NCBI RefSeq assembly: GCF_025751515.1
Contig: NZ_JAOWLE010000005.1
Span: 124,001-188,000 of the forward strand
Direction: 5' to 3'
DNA length: 64,000 nt
DNA from: Actibacterium sp. XHP0104
Lineage (GTDB): Bacteria; Pseudomonadota; Alphaproteobacteria; Rhodobacterales; Rhodobacteraceae
A program made the translations under genes and the position numbers. Position 1 is the first letter of the stretch; every line of letters starts with the position of its first letter. The notes below the pieces were generated by a model that worked only from the letters and a program-made list of their open reading frames with translations, was not told the DNA's origin and did no database searches. Below are positions 44,014 to 53,025 of the stretch, in pieces.

Positions 44014-45308
44014 TGCAGACGAATTTCACGCCCGAACGGCTGCAAGACCCCGGTATCGCGCGCGCCAACCAGATCTTGCGCGCCTGCGTGCATTGCGGGT
44101 TCTGCACGGCCACCTGCCCCACCTATCAGGTGCTGGGGGACGAGTTGGACAGCCCGCGCGGGCGGATTTATCTGATCAAGGACATGCTGGAGAGCGGGCG
44201 GGCGGCGGATGAAAAGACCGTGAAGCATATCGACCGTTGCCTGTCGTGCCTGGCGTGCATGACGACCTGCCCGTCGGGGGTGCATTACATGCATCTGGTC
44301 GACCACGCGCGTGAGCATATCGAAAAGACCTATCGCCGCCCGTGGCGCGACCGGGCGCTGCGCTGGGTTCTGGCGCATGTTCTGCCCTATCCGGGGCGGT
44401 TCCGGCTGGCGCTATTGGGGGCCAAGGTCGGGCGGCCGTTCAAGCGGCTGATGCCCGATGCACGGCTGCGCGCGATGCTGGAGATGGCGCCCCGGCAGAT
44501 CCCGCCGGTCAGCCGCAATGACGACCCTCAGGTGTTTCCGGCCCAGGGCATCCGCAAGATGCGGGTGGCGCTGATGACGGGCTGCGCGCAAAAGGCGCTG
44601 AACACCGGTATCAACGATGCCACGATCCGCCTGCTGCGCCGGTTGGGCTGCGAGGTGGTGATCGCGCGCGGCATGGGCTGTTGCGGGGCGCTGACCCATC
44701 ACATGGGCAAGGTCGATGACAGCCACGCGGCGGCGGCCCGCAACATCAAAGCCTGGGGGGCCGAGATGGATGGCACCGGGCTGGACGCGATCGTCATCAA
44801 CACCAGCGGCTGTGGCACCACGGTCAAGGATTACGGGCACATGTTTCGCAACGATCCGCTGGCCGATCGGGCGGCGGCGGTGTCGGCCATGGCGATGGAT
44901 ATATCCGAGCTGTTGATGCGGCTCGACATGCCCGAGGGCGCGCCAAAGGGGCTGCGCGTGGCCTATCACGCGGCCTGTTCGCTGCAACATGGGCAGCAGA
45001 TCAAGACCCACCCCAAGACCCTGCTGAAACGCGCCGGGTTCGAGGTGGTGGAACCTGCTGACAGCCATCTGTGTTGTGGCTCGGCCGGCACTTATAACCT
45101 GATGCAGCCCGAGATCTCGGGCCAGTTGAAGGCGCGCAAGGTTGCGACGCTAGAGGCCAAATCGCCCGACGTGATCGCGGCGGGCAATATCGGCTGCATG
45201 ATGCAGATCGGGTCCGGCACGGATGTGCCGGTGGTGCATACGGTGGAGTTGCTGGATTGGGCCACGGGTGGCCCCGCGCCGCACAGTTTGGGCTGGCCTC
45301 GGTCATAA
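44013..45308 (+). CDS. glcF: Glycolate oxidase iron-sulfur subunit
   Basis: 431 residues. Two [4Fe-4S] motifs sit near the N-terminus: Cys25, 28, 31, 35 (CVHCGFCTATCP) and Cys76, 79, 82, 86 (CLSCLACMTTCP). Two CCG-type domains follow (GMGCCGALTHH and HLCCGSAGTYN) and carry further cofactor-binding cysteines. It transfers electrons from GlcD/GlcE to the quinone pool at the cytoplasmic membrane. Last gene of glcDEF; the secreted protease gene begins 52 bp later with its own ribosome-binding site. Confidence 0.94.
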   Translation: MQTNFTPERLQDPGIARANQILRACVHCGFCTATCPTYQVLGDELDSPRGRIYLIKDMLESGRAADEKTVKHIDRCLSCLACMTTCPSGVHYMHLVDHAREHIEKTYRRPWRDRALRWVLAHVLPYPGRFRLALLGAKVGRPFKRLMPDARLRAMLEMAPRQIPPVSRNDDPQVFPAQGIRKMRVALMTGCAQKALNTGINDATIRLLRRLGCEVVIARGMGCCGALTHHMGKVDDSHAAAARNIKAWGAEMDGTGLDAIVINTSGCGTTVKDYGHMFRNDPLADRAAAVSAMAMDISELLMRLDMPEGAPKGLRVAYHAACSLQHGQQIKTHPKTLLKRAGFEVVEPADSHLCCGSAGTYNLMQPEISGQLKARKVATLEAKSPDVIAAGNIGCMMQIGSGTDVPVVHTVELLDWATGGPAPHSLGWPRS

Positions 45309-45359
45309 TCCCGCCCCATGCTGCGGTTATTCAGGGCAGACCTGCCTGACGGAGATCAC

Positions 45360-46184
45360 ATGCGCCGCTTTATTCGCACCCTGCTCTGCCTGCTGCCGAT
45401 GCTGGCACCCGCCCTGCCCGCCTGGGCTGATGAGACCCAGCTGGTGACACTGGAAACCGCCGATGCCAGCAAGGAATGGCTGGGCGTGGGGCGGCTGAAT
45501 ATCGGCAATTACGGGTTTTGCACGGCGGCGATGATCGCGCCCGACGTGGTGCTGACGGCGGCGCATTGCCTTTATGATCAGAAAACCGGCGCCCTGCTGC
45601 CGATGAAGGATTTCCAGTTCCTGGCCGGCTGGCGCAATGGCCGGGCCGAGGCCTATCGCGGCGTGCGCGCCGGTGTGGCGCATCCGGGCTTCAACGCGCT
45701 GGATGCCGACCGGGTGTCGCGGGTGTCGTTCGACCTGGCGCTGTTGCAGCTTGATCGCCCGATCACCCTGGCCAATGTGCAGCCCTTTGCCACATCCGAC
45801 CGCCCGCGCAAGGGCGACGAGATCGGCGTTGTGTCTTATGCCAAGGGCCGGTCCGAGGTGCCTTCGCTGCAAGAGGTCTGCCATGTGCTGGCCTGGCGCG
45901 CGGGCACGGTGATGATGTCGTGCTCGGTCAATTTCGGGTCATCCGGCGCGCCGGTGTTCCAGATCCGCGACAACCAGGTGCGCATCGTGTCGGTGGTGTC
46001 GGCCATGTCCGATGTCAACGGCCAGCCGGTGTCGCTAGGCGTGGCGCTGGGGTCGACCCTGCCGCAGCTGCAATCGCGGCTGGCTGCGGGCGACAACATC
46101 TTTCCCGCCTCGAAACCGGTTCTGCTGCGGTCGGGTCAGGCGCGCAGCCTGAACAGTGGCGGGGCGAAATTCCTGCGGCCCTGA
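45360..46184 (+). CDS. Secreted trypsin-like serine protease
   Basis: 274 residues with a signal peptide (MRRFIRTLLCLLPMLAPALPAWA). The chymotrypsin-fold triad is His69 (VLTAAHCLY), Asp125 (SFDLALLQLD) and Ser195 (NFGSSGAPVF). FCTAAMIAPDVVLTAAHC contains the typical disulfide partner. The oxyanion motif reads GSSGAP rather than GDSGGP, as in V8-like proteases. The ATG at 45360 has GGAG upstream; an earlier ATG at 45318 would mask the signal peptide. It should act in the periplasm or outside. It may share the glcDEF transcript but has no functional link. Confidence 0.85.
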   Translation: MRRFIRTLLCLLPMLAPALPAWADETQLVTLETADASKEWLGVGRLNIGNYGFCTAAMIAPDVVLTAAHCLYDQKTGALLPMKDFQFLAGWRNGRAEAYRGVRAGVAHPGFNALDADRVSRVSFDLALLQLDRPITLANVQPFATSDRPRKGDEIGVVSYAKGRSEVPSLQEVCHVLAWRAGTVMMSCSVNFGSSGAPVFQIRDNQVRIVSVVSAMSDVNGQPVSLGVALGSTLPQLQSRLAAGDNIFPASKPVLLRSGQARSLNSGGAKFLRP

Positions 46185-46188
46185 GGGG

Positions 46189-46217
46189 CTTGAAACCGTC
46201 GAAATCCGTTCCCAAAT
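46189..46217 (+). promoter_or_regulatory. Sigma-32 (RpoH)-type promoter of hsp20
   Basis: CTTGAAA (46189-46195), a 15-base spacer, and CCCAAAT (46211-46217) fit the heat-shock consensus of CTTGAAA and CCCCATNT. It begins five bases after the protease stop and would give a leader of about 85 nt before the hsp20 ATG. Confidence 0.72.
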
Positions 46218-46286
46218 CACTGGTGCGGGCGCCCGATGCGGGCCCGCGTGACAGGAAGGCCCGTCCATCACGGAGGGCCGAACACC

Positions 46287-46304
46287 CATCGCTCTTGGAG
46301 GATG
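46287..46304 (+). promoter_or_regulatory. Possible RNA thermometer over the hsp20 ribosome-binding site
   Basis: CATC (46287-46290) can pair with GATG (46301-46304) and CTC (46292-46294) with GAG (46298-46300), with one bulged G and a TTG loop. This buries the GGAGGA ribosome-binding site in a weak seven-pair hairpin, the usual logic of heat-shock thermometers such as ROSE elements. It is not a textbook ROSE sequence. Confidence 0.4.
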
Positions 46305-46308
46305 AGAC

Positions 46309-46770
46309 ATGCGAGATTTCGATCTTTCGCCGCTTTACCGTGCCACCGTCGGCTTTGACCGTGTGGCCGATCTGATGGACCGGGTTCTGACCGCCGAGGT
46401 CGCCCAGCCCACCTATCCGCCCTATAATATCGAGAAAACCTCTGAAAACGGCTATCGCATCTCGGTTGCCGTCGCCGGGTTCTCGGCTGACGAGCTGTCG
46501 GTCGATGTGAAAGAGGGCCACCTGATCGTGGCCGCCCGCAAGGCCCCCGATGAGACAGAGCGCACCTATCTGCATCGCGGCATCGCCACCCGCGCGTTCG
46601 AGCGCCGCTTTGCGCTGGCCGATCACGTCAAGGTCACCGGCGCCACCCATGCCGACGGCATGCTGCATGTCGATCTGGTGCGCGAGGTGCCCGAGGCGCT
46701 GAAACCCCGCCGGATCGAGATCGCCCGTGGCGACACGGTCGAGGCCAAGGCCGTCGAAAACCAGGCCTGA
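46309..46770 (+). CDS. Small heat-shock protein (Hsp20/IbpA family)
   Basis: 153 residues. The N-terminal DFDLSPLYRATVGFDRVADLMD is typical of alphaproteobacterial IbpA/HspA proteins. The alpha-crystallin domain (~38-130) contains YPPYNIEKTSENGYRISVAVAGF and the terminal strand ADGMLHVDLVREVPEALKPR. The C-terminal IxI-like anchor is RRIEI. It is an ATP-independent holdase that binds unfolding proteins in the cytoplasm. Preceded by a sigma-32-type promoter and a hairpin at the ribosome-binding site, and followed by a terminator. Confidence 0.93.
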   Translation: MRDFDLSPLYRATVGFDRVADLMDRVLTAEVAQPTYPPYNIEKTSENGYRISVAVAGFSADELSVDVKEGHLIVAARKAPDETERTYLHRGIATRAFERRFALADHVKVTGATHADGMLHVDLVREVPEALKPRRIEIARGDTVEAKAVENQA

Positions 46771-46792
46771 TCCGACTTTGATCTGAAACTTG

Positions 46793-46818
46793 CGCGCGGC
46801 CCTATGGCCGCGCGTTTT
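46793..46818 (+). terminator. Terminator after hsp20
   Basis: A 9-bp stem CGCGCGGCC, loop CTAT, GGCCGCGCG, followed by TTTT. It ends hsp20 transcription just before the convergent polA stop. Confidence 0.88.
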
Positions 46819-46821
46819 GCG

Positions 46822-49659
46822 TCAGTGCGCCTCGGCCCAGTTGGCGCCCTGCCCCGCGTCGACCGTTAGCGGCACGTCCAGCTTGACCGCCGGTTCAGAC
46901 GCGCCCTCCATGATGGCGCGCACGGCGGCGATGGTGTCATCGACCGCGCCGGTTTCCACCTCGAACAGCAATTCGTCATGCACCTGCAACAGCATCTTGG
47001 CGGGCAGGCCGGCAGTGGCATCGGGCATGCGCACCATGGCGCGGCGGATGATATCGGCGGCGGTGCCCTGAATGGGCGCGTTGATCGCGGCGCGTTTCGC
47101 GAAACCCGCGCCGGGGCCCTTGGCGTTGATCTCGGGCGTGTGGATCTTGCGGCCAAAGAGGGTTTGCACGAACCCATGTTCCTTGGCGAAATTCACCGTG
47201 TCGTCCATGTATTCCTTGATGCCGGGGAAGCGCTCGAAATAGCGGTCGATGAACCCCTGCGCCTCGGACCGAGGGATGCGCAGGTTGCGCGCCAGGCCAA
47301 AGCCGGAAATCCCGTAGATCACCCCGAAATTGATCGCCTTGGCCTGGCGGCGAATGTCGGGGGTCATCTGATCCAGCGGCACGTCGAACATTTCAGACGC
47401 GGTCATGGCGTGAATGTCGTGGCCCTCGCGGAACGCCTGTTTCAGCGCGTCGATGCCCGCCACATGGGCCAGGATGCGCAGCTCGATCTGGCTGTAGTCG
47501 AGGCTGAGGATCACCTTGCCCGGCTCGGCCACGAATGCCTCGCGGATGCGGCGGCCCTCTTCGGTGCGGACGGGGATGTTTTGCAGGTTCGGATCGGTCG
47601 AGGCCAGCCGCCCGGTATTCGCCCCGGTCTGCACATAGGATGTATGCACGCGGCCCGTTTCGGGGTTGATGTGGTCCTGCAGCGCGTCGGTATAGGTCGA
47701 TTTCAGCTTTTGCAGCTGGCGGTAGTCCAGCACCCGCGCGGGCAGGTCGTGTTCGGTCGCCAGATCCTCGAGCACATCGGCGGGGGTGGACCATTGGCCG
47801 GTCTTGGTCTTTTTGCCGCCGGGCAATTCCATCCGGCCGAACAGGATTTCGCCCACCTGCGCGGGCGATTGCACGTTGAACGGCCCGCCCGCCAATTCGT
47901 GAATCTCGGCCTCGAGCGAGGCCATTTTCTGGGCAAAGGCGTTCGACATCCGGCTTAGCGTGTCGCGGTCAACCTTGATGCCGGCCATCTCCATCTGGGC
48001 CAGCACGGGTACCAGCGGGCGTTCGAGCGTCTCGTAAACGGTGGTCACGCGCTCGGCATGCAGGCGGGGCTTGAAGATCTGCCACAGGCGCAGGGTGATG
48101 TCGGCGTCTTCGGCGGCGTATTTCACCGCGTCGTCAATGGGCACGCGGTCAAAGGTGATGGCCGATTTTCCCGTGCCCAGCAGCGATTTGATCGGGATCG
48201 GCTGGTGCGACAGATAGCGTTCCGACAGCGCGTCCATGCCATGCCCGTGCAGCCCGGAATAAAGCGCGTAGGACATCAGCATCGTGTCGTCGATGGGGGT
48301 GACGGTGACGCCGTGGCGGGCAAAGATCTTGGCGTCGTATTTCATGTTCTGCCCGATCTTCAGCACCGCCGGATCGGCCAAGAGCGGCCCCAGCATGGCC
48401 AGCGCCTGATCCAGCGGCATCTGCCCCTCAGAGAGGGACGCGCCGCCGAACAGGTCATCCTCGCCGGCCTTGTGGCCCAGCGGGATGTAACAGGCCTGCC
48501 CGGCCTCGACGCACAGCGAGATGCCCACCAGTTCAGCCTGCATTTCGTCCAGGCTGGTGGTTTCGGTATCAACCGCCACATAGCCGCGCGCATGGGCGCG
48601 GTCGATCCAGACCTGCAAGGCCGCCGCATCGCGGACGCATTCATAGGCGTCGGCATCGAACGGGCGGGCCTCGGGCGCGGGCGGGGCATCGGCGCTGGCC
48701 TCGGCGGCTTTCTCGGCAATCACCGGCGCCTCGGCGCCCAGCTTGTCGGCCACGCGCTTGGTCAGGGTGCGGAATTCCATCTCGGCCAGAAAGCTCATCA
48801 GCGTGTCTGCATCAGGCTCTCGCACCTCGAGGTCATCAAGACCCACATCCATCGTCATGTGCTGATCCAGCGTCACCAGCCGCTTCGACAGCTCGATCTG
48901 ATCGCGCATCTCGATCAGGGTCTGGCGGCGCTTGGGTTGCTTGATCTCGTCGGCGCGGTTCAGCAGGGTTTCCAGGTCGCCAAATTCGTTGATCAGCAGC
49001 GCGGCGGTTTTCACCCCGATGCCGGGCGCGCCGGGGATGTTGTCGACGCTGTCACCCGCCAGGGCCTGTATGTCGATCACCCGGTCGGGGCCGACGCCGA
49101 ACTTTTCCTCGACCTCTTCGACGCCGATGCGCTTGTTCTTCATGGCGTCATACATCTCGACGCCGCCGCCGATCAGCTGCATCAGATCCTTGTCAGAGCT
49201 GATGATCGTGACGCGCCCGCCCGCCTCGCGCGCCTGGCGCGACAGGGTGGCGATGATGTCGTCGGCCTCGAACCCCTCTTGTTCCAGCGAGGCGATGTTG
49301 AACGCGCGGGTGGCCTCGCGCGTCAGCGGCATCTGCGGGCGCAGATCCTCGGGCATCTCATCGCGATTGGCCTTGTAGAGGTCATAGAGGTCGTTGCGGA
49401 ACGTGTGGCTGCCCTTGTCGAACACCACCGCCACATGGGTGGGGGCGTCGGGGCCGCGGTTGTCCTCGACCATCTTCCAGATCATGTTGCAAAAGCCCGC
49501 GACCGCCCCGATCGGCAGCCCGTCGGATTTGCGCGTCAGCGGCGGCAGCGCATGGAAGGCCCGAAAGATAAAGGCCGACCCGTCGATCAGATGCAGATGG
49601 CAGCCCTTGCCAAAAGTCATGCGCATTCCCCCGCTGGGCGCAGCCTGGGTTTCGCTCAT
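46822..49659 (-). CDS. polA: DNA polymerase I
   Basis: 945 residues. The 5'-3' exonuclease occupies ~15-290 (HLIDGSAFIFRAFHAL, FEADDIIATLSR, SSDKDLMQLI, GIGVKTAALL). The 3'-5' proofreading exonuclease spans ~345-545 (YVAVDTETTSLDEMQAELVG, with conserved acidic residues). The polymerase domain spans ~570-945 (motif A LSLDYSQIELRILAH, motif B RRQAKAINFGVIYGISGFGL, motif C LLQVHDELLFEV). All three activities look intact. The start is ambiguous: the ATG at 49659 has no clear ribosome-binding site, while the ATG at 49620 has GGGGGA six bases upstream and gives a shorter N-terminus. Confidence 0.96.
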   Translation of the reverse strand: MSETQAAPSGGMRMTFGKGCHLHLIDGSAFIFRAFHALPPLTRKSDGLPIGAVAGFCNMIWKMVEDNRGPDAPTHVAVVFDKGSHTFRNDLYDLYKANRDEMPEDLRPQMPLTREATRAFNIASLEQEGFEADDIIATLSRQAREAGGRVTIISSDKDLMQLIGGGVEMYDAMKNKRIGVEEVEEKFGVGPDRVIDIQALAGDSVDNIPGAPGIGVKTAALLINEFGDLETLLNRADEIKQPKRRQTLIEMRDQIELSKRLVTLDQHMTMDVGLDDLEVREPDADTLMSFLAEMEFRTLTKRVADKLGAEAPVIAEKAAEASADAPPAPEARPFDADAYECVRDAAALQVWIDRAHARGYVAVDTETTSLDEMQAELVGISLCVEAGQACYIPLGHKAGEDDLFGGASLSEGQMPLDQALAMLGPLLADPAVLKIGQNMKYDAKIFARHGVTVTPIDDTMLMSYALYSGLHGHGMDALSERYLSHQPIPIKSLLGTGKSAITFDRVPIDDAVKYAAEDADITLRLWQIFKPRLHAERVTTVYETLERPLVPVLAQMEMAGIKVDRDTLSRMSNAFAQKMASLEAEIHELAGGPFNVQSPAQVGEILFGRMELPGGKKTKTGQWSTPADVLEDLATEHDLPARVLDYRQLQKLKSTYTDALQDHINPETGRVHTSYVQTGANTGRLASTDPNLQNIPVRTEEGRRIREAFVAEPGKVILSLDYSQIELRILAHVAGIDALKQAFREGHDIHAMTASEMFDVPLDQMTPDIRRQAKAINFGVIYGISGFGLARNLRIPRSEAQGFIDRYFERFPGIKEYMDDTVNFAKEHGFVQTLFGRKIHTPEINAKGPGAGFAKRAAINAPIQGTAADIIRRAMVRMPDATAGLPAKMLLQVHDELLFEVETGAVDDTIAAVRAIMEGASEPAVKLDVPLTVDAGQGANWAEAH

Positions 49660-49701
49660 CGCCGCCGAAGAGCGCCCGTCGGAAAGCGATGGAGTGGCCG
49701 G

Positions 49702-49884
49702 TTAGCCAGCTTTGTTGGCAAAGCTATCGTGGACGAACTTCTTGTCGCAATAGCCGCACTCGACCTCGCCGGTTTCATGCGGGATGGTCAGCCAGACGCG
49801 CGGATGGCCCAAGGCGCCTTCGCCCCCGTCGCAGGCAACACGCCATTGGCTGACTACTTCGGTTTCGGGGGCTTCAATGGTCAT
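49702..49884 (-). CDS. CHCC zinc-finger protein (NDUFS6-like)
   Basis: 60 residues. The zinc ligands are Cys18, His27, Cys43 and Cys46, in the pattern [16 protein letters not shown] and [10 protein letters not shown]. This is the zf-CHCC family, related to the C-terminus of the mitochondrial complex I accessory subunit NDUFS6; in alphaproteobacteria it is a small stand-alone protein that may belong to complex I. It ends 42 bp upstream of polA on the same strand, with no evident functional tie. Confidence 0.87.
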   Translation of the reverse strand: MTIEAPETEVVSQWRVACDGGEGALGHPRVWLTIPHETGEVECGYCDKKFVHDSFANKAG

Positions 49885-49983
49885 GGGCGGGCTCCGTTTC
49901 TTGCCGTAGCGGCAGGGTCGTCATAAGTCACCGGGCATGATAGCGAAACAACGGGCGCGGGCAAGGCCGGAAGGATGTGTATC

Positions 49984-50931
49984 ATGGGTGAAAACGCGAT
50001 CGAGATCGAAGGTCTGTGCAAGACCTATGCCGCCGGGGCCGGGCAACCGCCCAAAGAGGCGCTGAAAGGCATTGATCTGAACATTTCCACCGGGTCGATT
50101 TTCGGCCTGCTGGGCCCCAACGGGGCGGGAAAATCGACGCTGATCAATATCTTGGCCGGTCTGGTGACGAAAACCGCGGGCAAGGTGCGAATCTGGGGGT
50201 TCGATCAGGACGTGAACCCGCGCCAGTCGCGCGCCGCCATCGGGGTGATGCCGCAAGAGCTGAACATGGACCCGTTCTTTACCCCGCGCGGGTCGCTTGA
50301 GGTGCAGGCGGGCCTTTACGGCGTGCCGAAATCGGCGCGCAAGACCGACGAGATTCTCGACCTGATCGGCCTGACCGACAAGGCCCATGCCTATGCGCGG
50401 TCGTTGTCGGGCGGCATGAAGCGGCGGCTGCTGTTGGGCAAGGCGCTGGTGCATCACCCGCAGATCCTGGTGCTGGACGAACCCACCGCCGGCGTCGATA
50501 TCGAGCTGCGCCAGATGCTGTGGTCGAACGTGCGCCGCCTGAACCGCGAGCGCGGGATGACGATCATCCTGACCACGCATTACCTGCAAGAGGCCGAAGA
50601 GATGTGCGACGAGATCGCCATCATCAACCACGGCAGCCTGATCGCGCGCGATACCACGGCGAATCTGCTCGGGCAGATGGATGCCAAGACGCTGGTGGTG
50701 ATGCCCGAGGCCCCGGCGCCTGACGCAATCGCCCTGCCCGAGGGGGTGCACCTGAACCGCCGCGCCGATGGCGCGCTGGAGCTGGACTATAACCGGGGCA
50801 GAATCGCGGCCGGCGACATCCTGGGCGCGCTGGCTCAGGCCGGCGTCACCCCGCGCGACGTCGCCACGCGCGAGCCGCACCTGGAAGACGTCTTCCTGGA
50901 GCTGACCCGCAGCGCGGCCCGTGCCGATTAG
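49984..50931 (+). CDS. ABC transporter ATP-binding protein (ABC-2 type, no adjacent permease)
   Basis: 315 residues. Walker A is GPNGAGKST at 44-52, the signature is LSGGMKRR, Walker B is ILVLDEPTAGVD, and a switch His lies in ILTTHYLQEAEEM. The C-terminal ~75 residues form an accessory domain typical of drug/polysaccharide ABC-2 ATPases. The ATG at 49984 is chosen because GAAGGA lies eight bases upstream; a Met three codons earlier is too close. The next gene is on the opposite strand and overlaps by four bases, so a membrane partner must be encoded elsewhere. Confidence 0.88.
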   Translation: MGENAIEIEGLCKTYAAGAGQPPKEALKGIDLNISTGSIFGLLGPNGAGKSTLINILAGLVTKTAGKVRIWGFDQDVNPRQSRAAIGVMPQELNMDPFFTPRGSLEVQAGLYGVPKSARKTDEILDLIGLTDKAHAYARSLSGGMKRRLLLGKALVHHPQILVLDEPTAGVDIELRQMLWSNVRRLNRERGMTIILTTHYLQEAEEMCDEIAIINHGSLIARDTTANLLGQMDAKTLVVMPEAPAPDAIALPEGVHLNRRADGALELDYNRGRIAAGDILGALAQAGVTPRDVATREPHLEDVFLELTRSAARAD

Positions 50932-51311
50932 TCGAACTTCGGCAGCATCCGGCCCAGGTTACGCCCGGCAAGGATATGCACGTGCAGGTGCTGTACCTCT
51001 TGAATAGCGTCCTCGCCCGAATTGGCGACCACGCGGTAGCCATTGCCGCCCTCGCCCGGCTGGATGCCCAGCATGGCGCAGATCTTGCCGATGGTGCGGG
51101 TGAAATCGACGATCTCGGCGTCGGACGCCTGTTGCGCGAAATGGTCGTAATTCACATACGGTCCGCGCGGGATCACCAGCACATGATCGGGGGCCTGCGG
51201 CGCGATATCGCGAAAGGCAAGGCAGTGCTCGGTTTCCAGAACGGTGTTGTTCGGGATCTCGCCGCGCAGAATCTTGGCAAAGATGTTTTCCGGGTCATAG
51301 GCATAGGCCAT
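50928..51311 (-). CDS. HIT-family protein (HinT-like)
   Basis: 127 residues. The histidine triad is His108, His110, His112 in VQHLHVHILAGR. IFAKILRGEIPNNTVLETEHCLAFRDIAP is the typical HinT N-terminus. It hydrolyses purine nucleoside phosphoramidates or related AMP conjugates. The ATG at 51311 has GAGGA about ten bases upstream. It lies 11 bp after the glycosyltransferase gene on the same strand and could be read with it. Confidence 0.92.
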   Translation of the reverse strand: MAYAYDPENIFAKILRGEIPNNTVLETEHCLAFRDIAPQAPDHVLVIPRGPYVNYDHFAQQASDAEIVDFTRTIGKICAMLGIQPGEGGNGYRVVANSGEDAIQEVQHLHVHILAGRNLGRMLPKFD

Positions 51312-51322
51312 GGGGTCAGTCC

Positions 51323-52897
51323 TCAATCGACATAGAGATATTCGGTCGCCGCGATGGCGCGGGCTTTTTCATAGGGCACCGACAGGAACTCGGCCAGCGG
51401 CGCGGCGTTTTCGTCGGCTGTCTGGGTTTCGCGGATGCGGTGGAAATGCGGGAAATCCGCATCCCGCAGGCGCTCGCTTTCAAAGGTCACGTCATAGCGG
51501 ATGGTCGGCAGCAACCGCGCCAGCGTATCGGGCGGCGTGTTGTCATCGGCCAGCCCGACCCGATGCGCGTGCCCGATCAGGTAGTCATCGGTGATGTCGG
51601 TCTGAATTTCCAGCAGCTTGGTCGTGCAACGGTCGGCGTAGAAATCCTGCATCAGATCGACATTGCTGGGGTCGATACAGATCATCAGGCGATCGGTTTC
51701 GTAATAGTCGAACAGCATCCGCAACAGCGCCCGGCGGTGGCGGGTGCGTTTTTCAAGGGTCGACTGAATGCCGCCCAGATCGGGCAAGGGCGTGGCTTCC
51801 TCGTTGAACAGGTACTCGACGCCGGGCAGGTTGCTTTCCTGCTGGGCGCGATGCAGCAACCGCTTGGCCACGTGCCATTTCTTGCACGAAATGATCATCA
51901 GCTCGCGGTCGCGGCCCAGGCTGGCCTCGGTCTCCCAGAAACGGGGGGCGAACCGCCGACCCTCGCGCCCGCGACCAGCCACGAAATGATAAAGCCGCCG
52001 ACCCTCGTTCGAGATCTTCACATCCGCGCCCTGCGCCGCGTAAAGCCGCCCCAACCGGGTTTTCAGCTCGTCCGCCTCGGGCGAGATCTTGCGCGCGAAC
52101 AGGAAATCCTGGCTCAGCAGCATGTCATAGTGATCGTTGTAGAAGTTCACCGGCATGCCGTAATCGGAAAAGATCAGAAAGGTCAGCGTGCGGCTTTCCA
52201 ACTGAGCCTCGGGCACCAGGTGGCGCACCAGGGTCTGGAAAAAGGTTTCATCCGGAATCCAGGTGGTGCGGAAAAACCGGATCACATCGCGGCGCTTGCG
52301 ACAGAACTCCAGCAGCGCCTCGATGGTGCGGCGGCGCAGGCACCACCACTGGCTGCCGATCATGATCTGCAAATCGGCCGGGATCTTGCGCGCGAGGCCC
52401 AGCTTTTTCTGCCATTCCATCGACTTGTAGAACAGCGCCTTGCGGGTGCGTTCGTTGAAGTAATGGCGATAGATCAGGCGTTCATCCTTGATGCCGGTCT
52501 TGATCCAGTCAGAGCCAAAGAAATCGACGCTTTCGATGTAATCGGCATCCGAGGCATCCAGAAAGCGATGCGCGTATTCGGCCGGCTTGATCGGCATGCA
52601 ATCACCCGACAGCATGTAGAAATGCGTGGCGCGCGGAAATTCCGCCTCGGCCGCCTCGACCGCGTTCAGCGTGGCCTGAACCAGAGACCACTCTCCCCAG
52701 CCGCATTTGATGCGCTTGGCAAAAACCACGTTCGGATTGTCGGCCAGCGCCTCGCGGATCTGGTCGAAATCTGCCGCGCCGACGCTGGCATCGAAATGAA
52801 TCGAGATGTAATCGCCCACAGCCGTCAGGCGCCGGGCCTGCTGAATGATCGCAGCCGGGTCCTTGTGGCACAGCAATATGTAGGCGATCTTTGCCAT
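51323..52897 (-). CDS. GT14-like (core-2/I-branching) glycosyltransferase with DUF5928-like C-terminus
   Basis: 524 residues. The N-terminal ~260 resemble the Branch/GT14 beta-1,6-N-acetylglucosaminyltransferase fold: KIAYILLCHKDPAAII, GDYISIHFDASV, THFYMLSGDCMPIKP, IGSQWWCLRRRTIEALL and TWIPDETFFQTLV. The remaining ~260 residues resemble DUF5928, a domain I associate with Rhodobacteraceae proteins of this type (from memory); it includes LMIISCKKWHVAKRLLHR. No signal or membrane helix is seen, so it acts in the cytoplasm. Diverges from a sulfotransferase gene across 128 bp, suggesting synthesis of a sulfated surface glycan. Confidence 0.78.
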   Translation of the reverse strand: MAKIAYILLCHKDPAAIIQQARRLTAVGDYISIHFDASVGAADFDQIREALADNPNVVFAKRIKCGWGEWSLVQATLNAVEAAEAEFPRATHFYMLSGDCMPIKPAEYAHRFLDASDADYIESVDFFGSDWIKTGIKDERLIYRHYFNERTRKALFYKSMEWQKKLGLARKIPADLQIMIGSQWWCLRRRTIEALLEFCRKRRDVIRFFRTTWIPDETFFQTLVRHLVPEAQLESRTLTFLIFSDYGMPVNFYNDHYDMLLSQDFLFARKISPEADELKTRLGRLYAAQGADVKISNEGRRLYHFVAGRGREGRRFAPRFWETEASLGRDRELMIISCKKWHVAKRLLHRAQQESNLPGVEYLFNEEATPLPDLGGIQSTLEKRTRHRRALLRMLFDYYETDRLMICIDPSNVDLMQDFYADRCTTKLLEIQTDITDDYLIGHAHRVGLADDNTPPDTLARLLPTIRYDVTFESERLRDADFPHFHRIRETQTADENAAPLAEFLSVPYEKARAIAATEYLYVD

Positions 52898-53025
52898 CTG
52901 CTCGTCAACCTGCCAGGGCACACCTGCCTTGATAGCGTGAACCCCAGTTGAATAAACAGGTTTTCTTTGCTTTTTTCCTGATACAAGCACAAGCAGCATA
53001 AGATGCATGCACGGAGGCAGACAAG

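Noticed and set aside
48058-49926. 622-residue + strand frame opposite polA
   Set aside because: Antisense to DNA polymerase I, whose three domains are intact.
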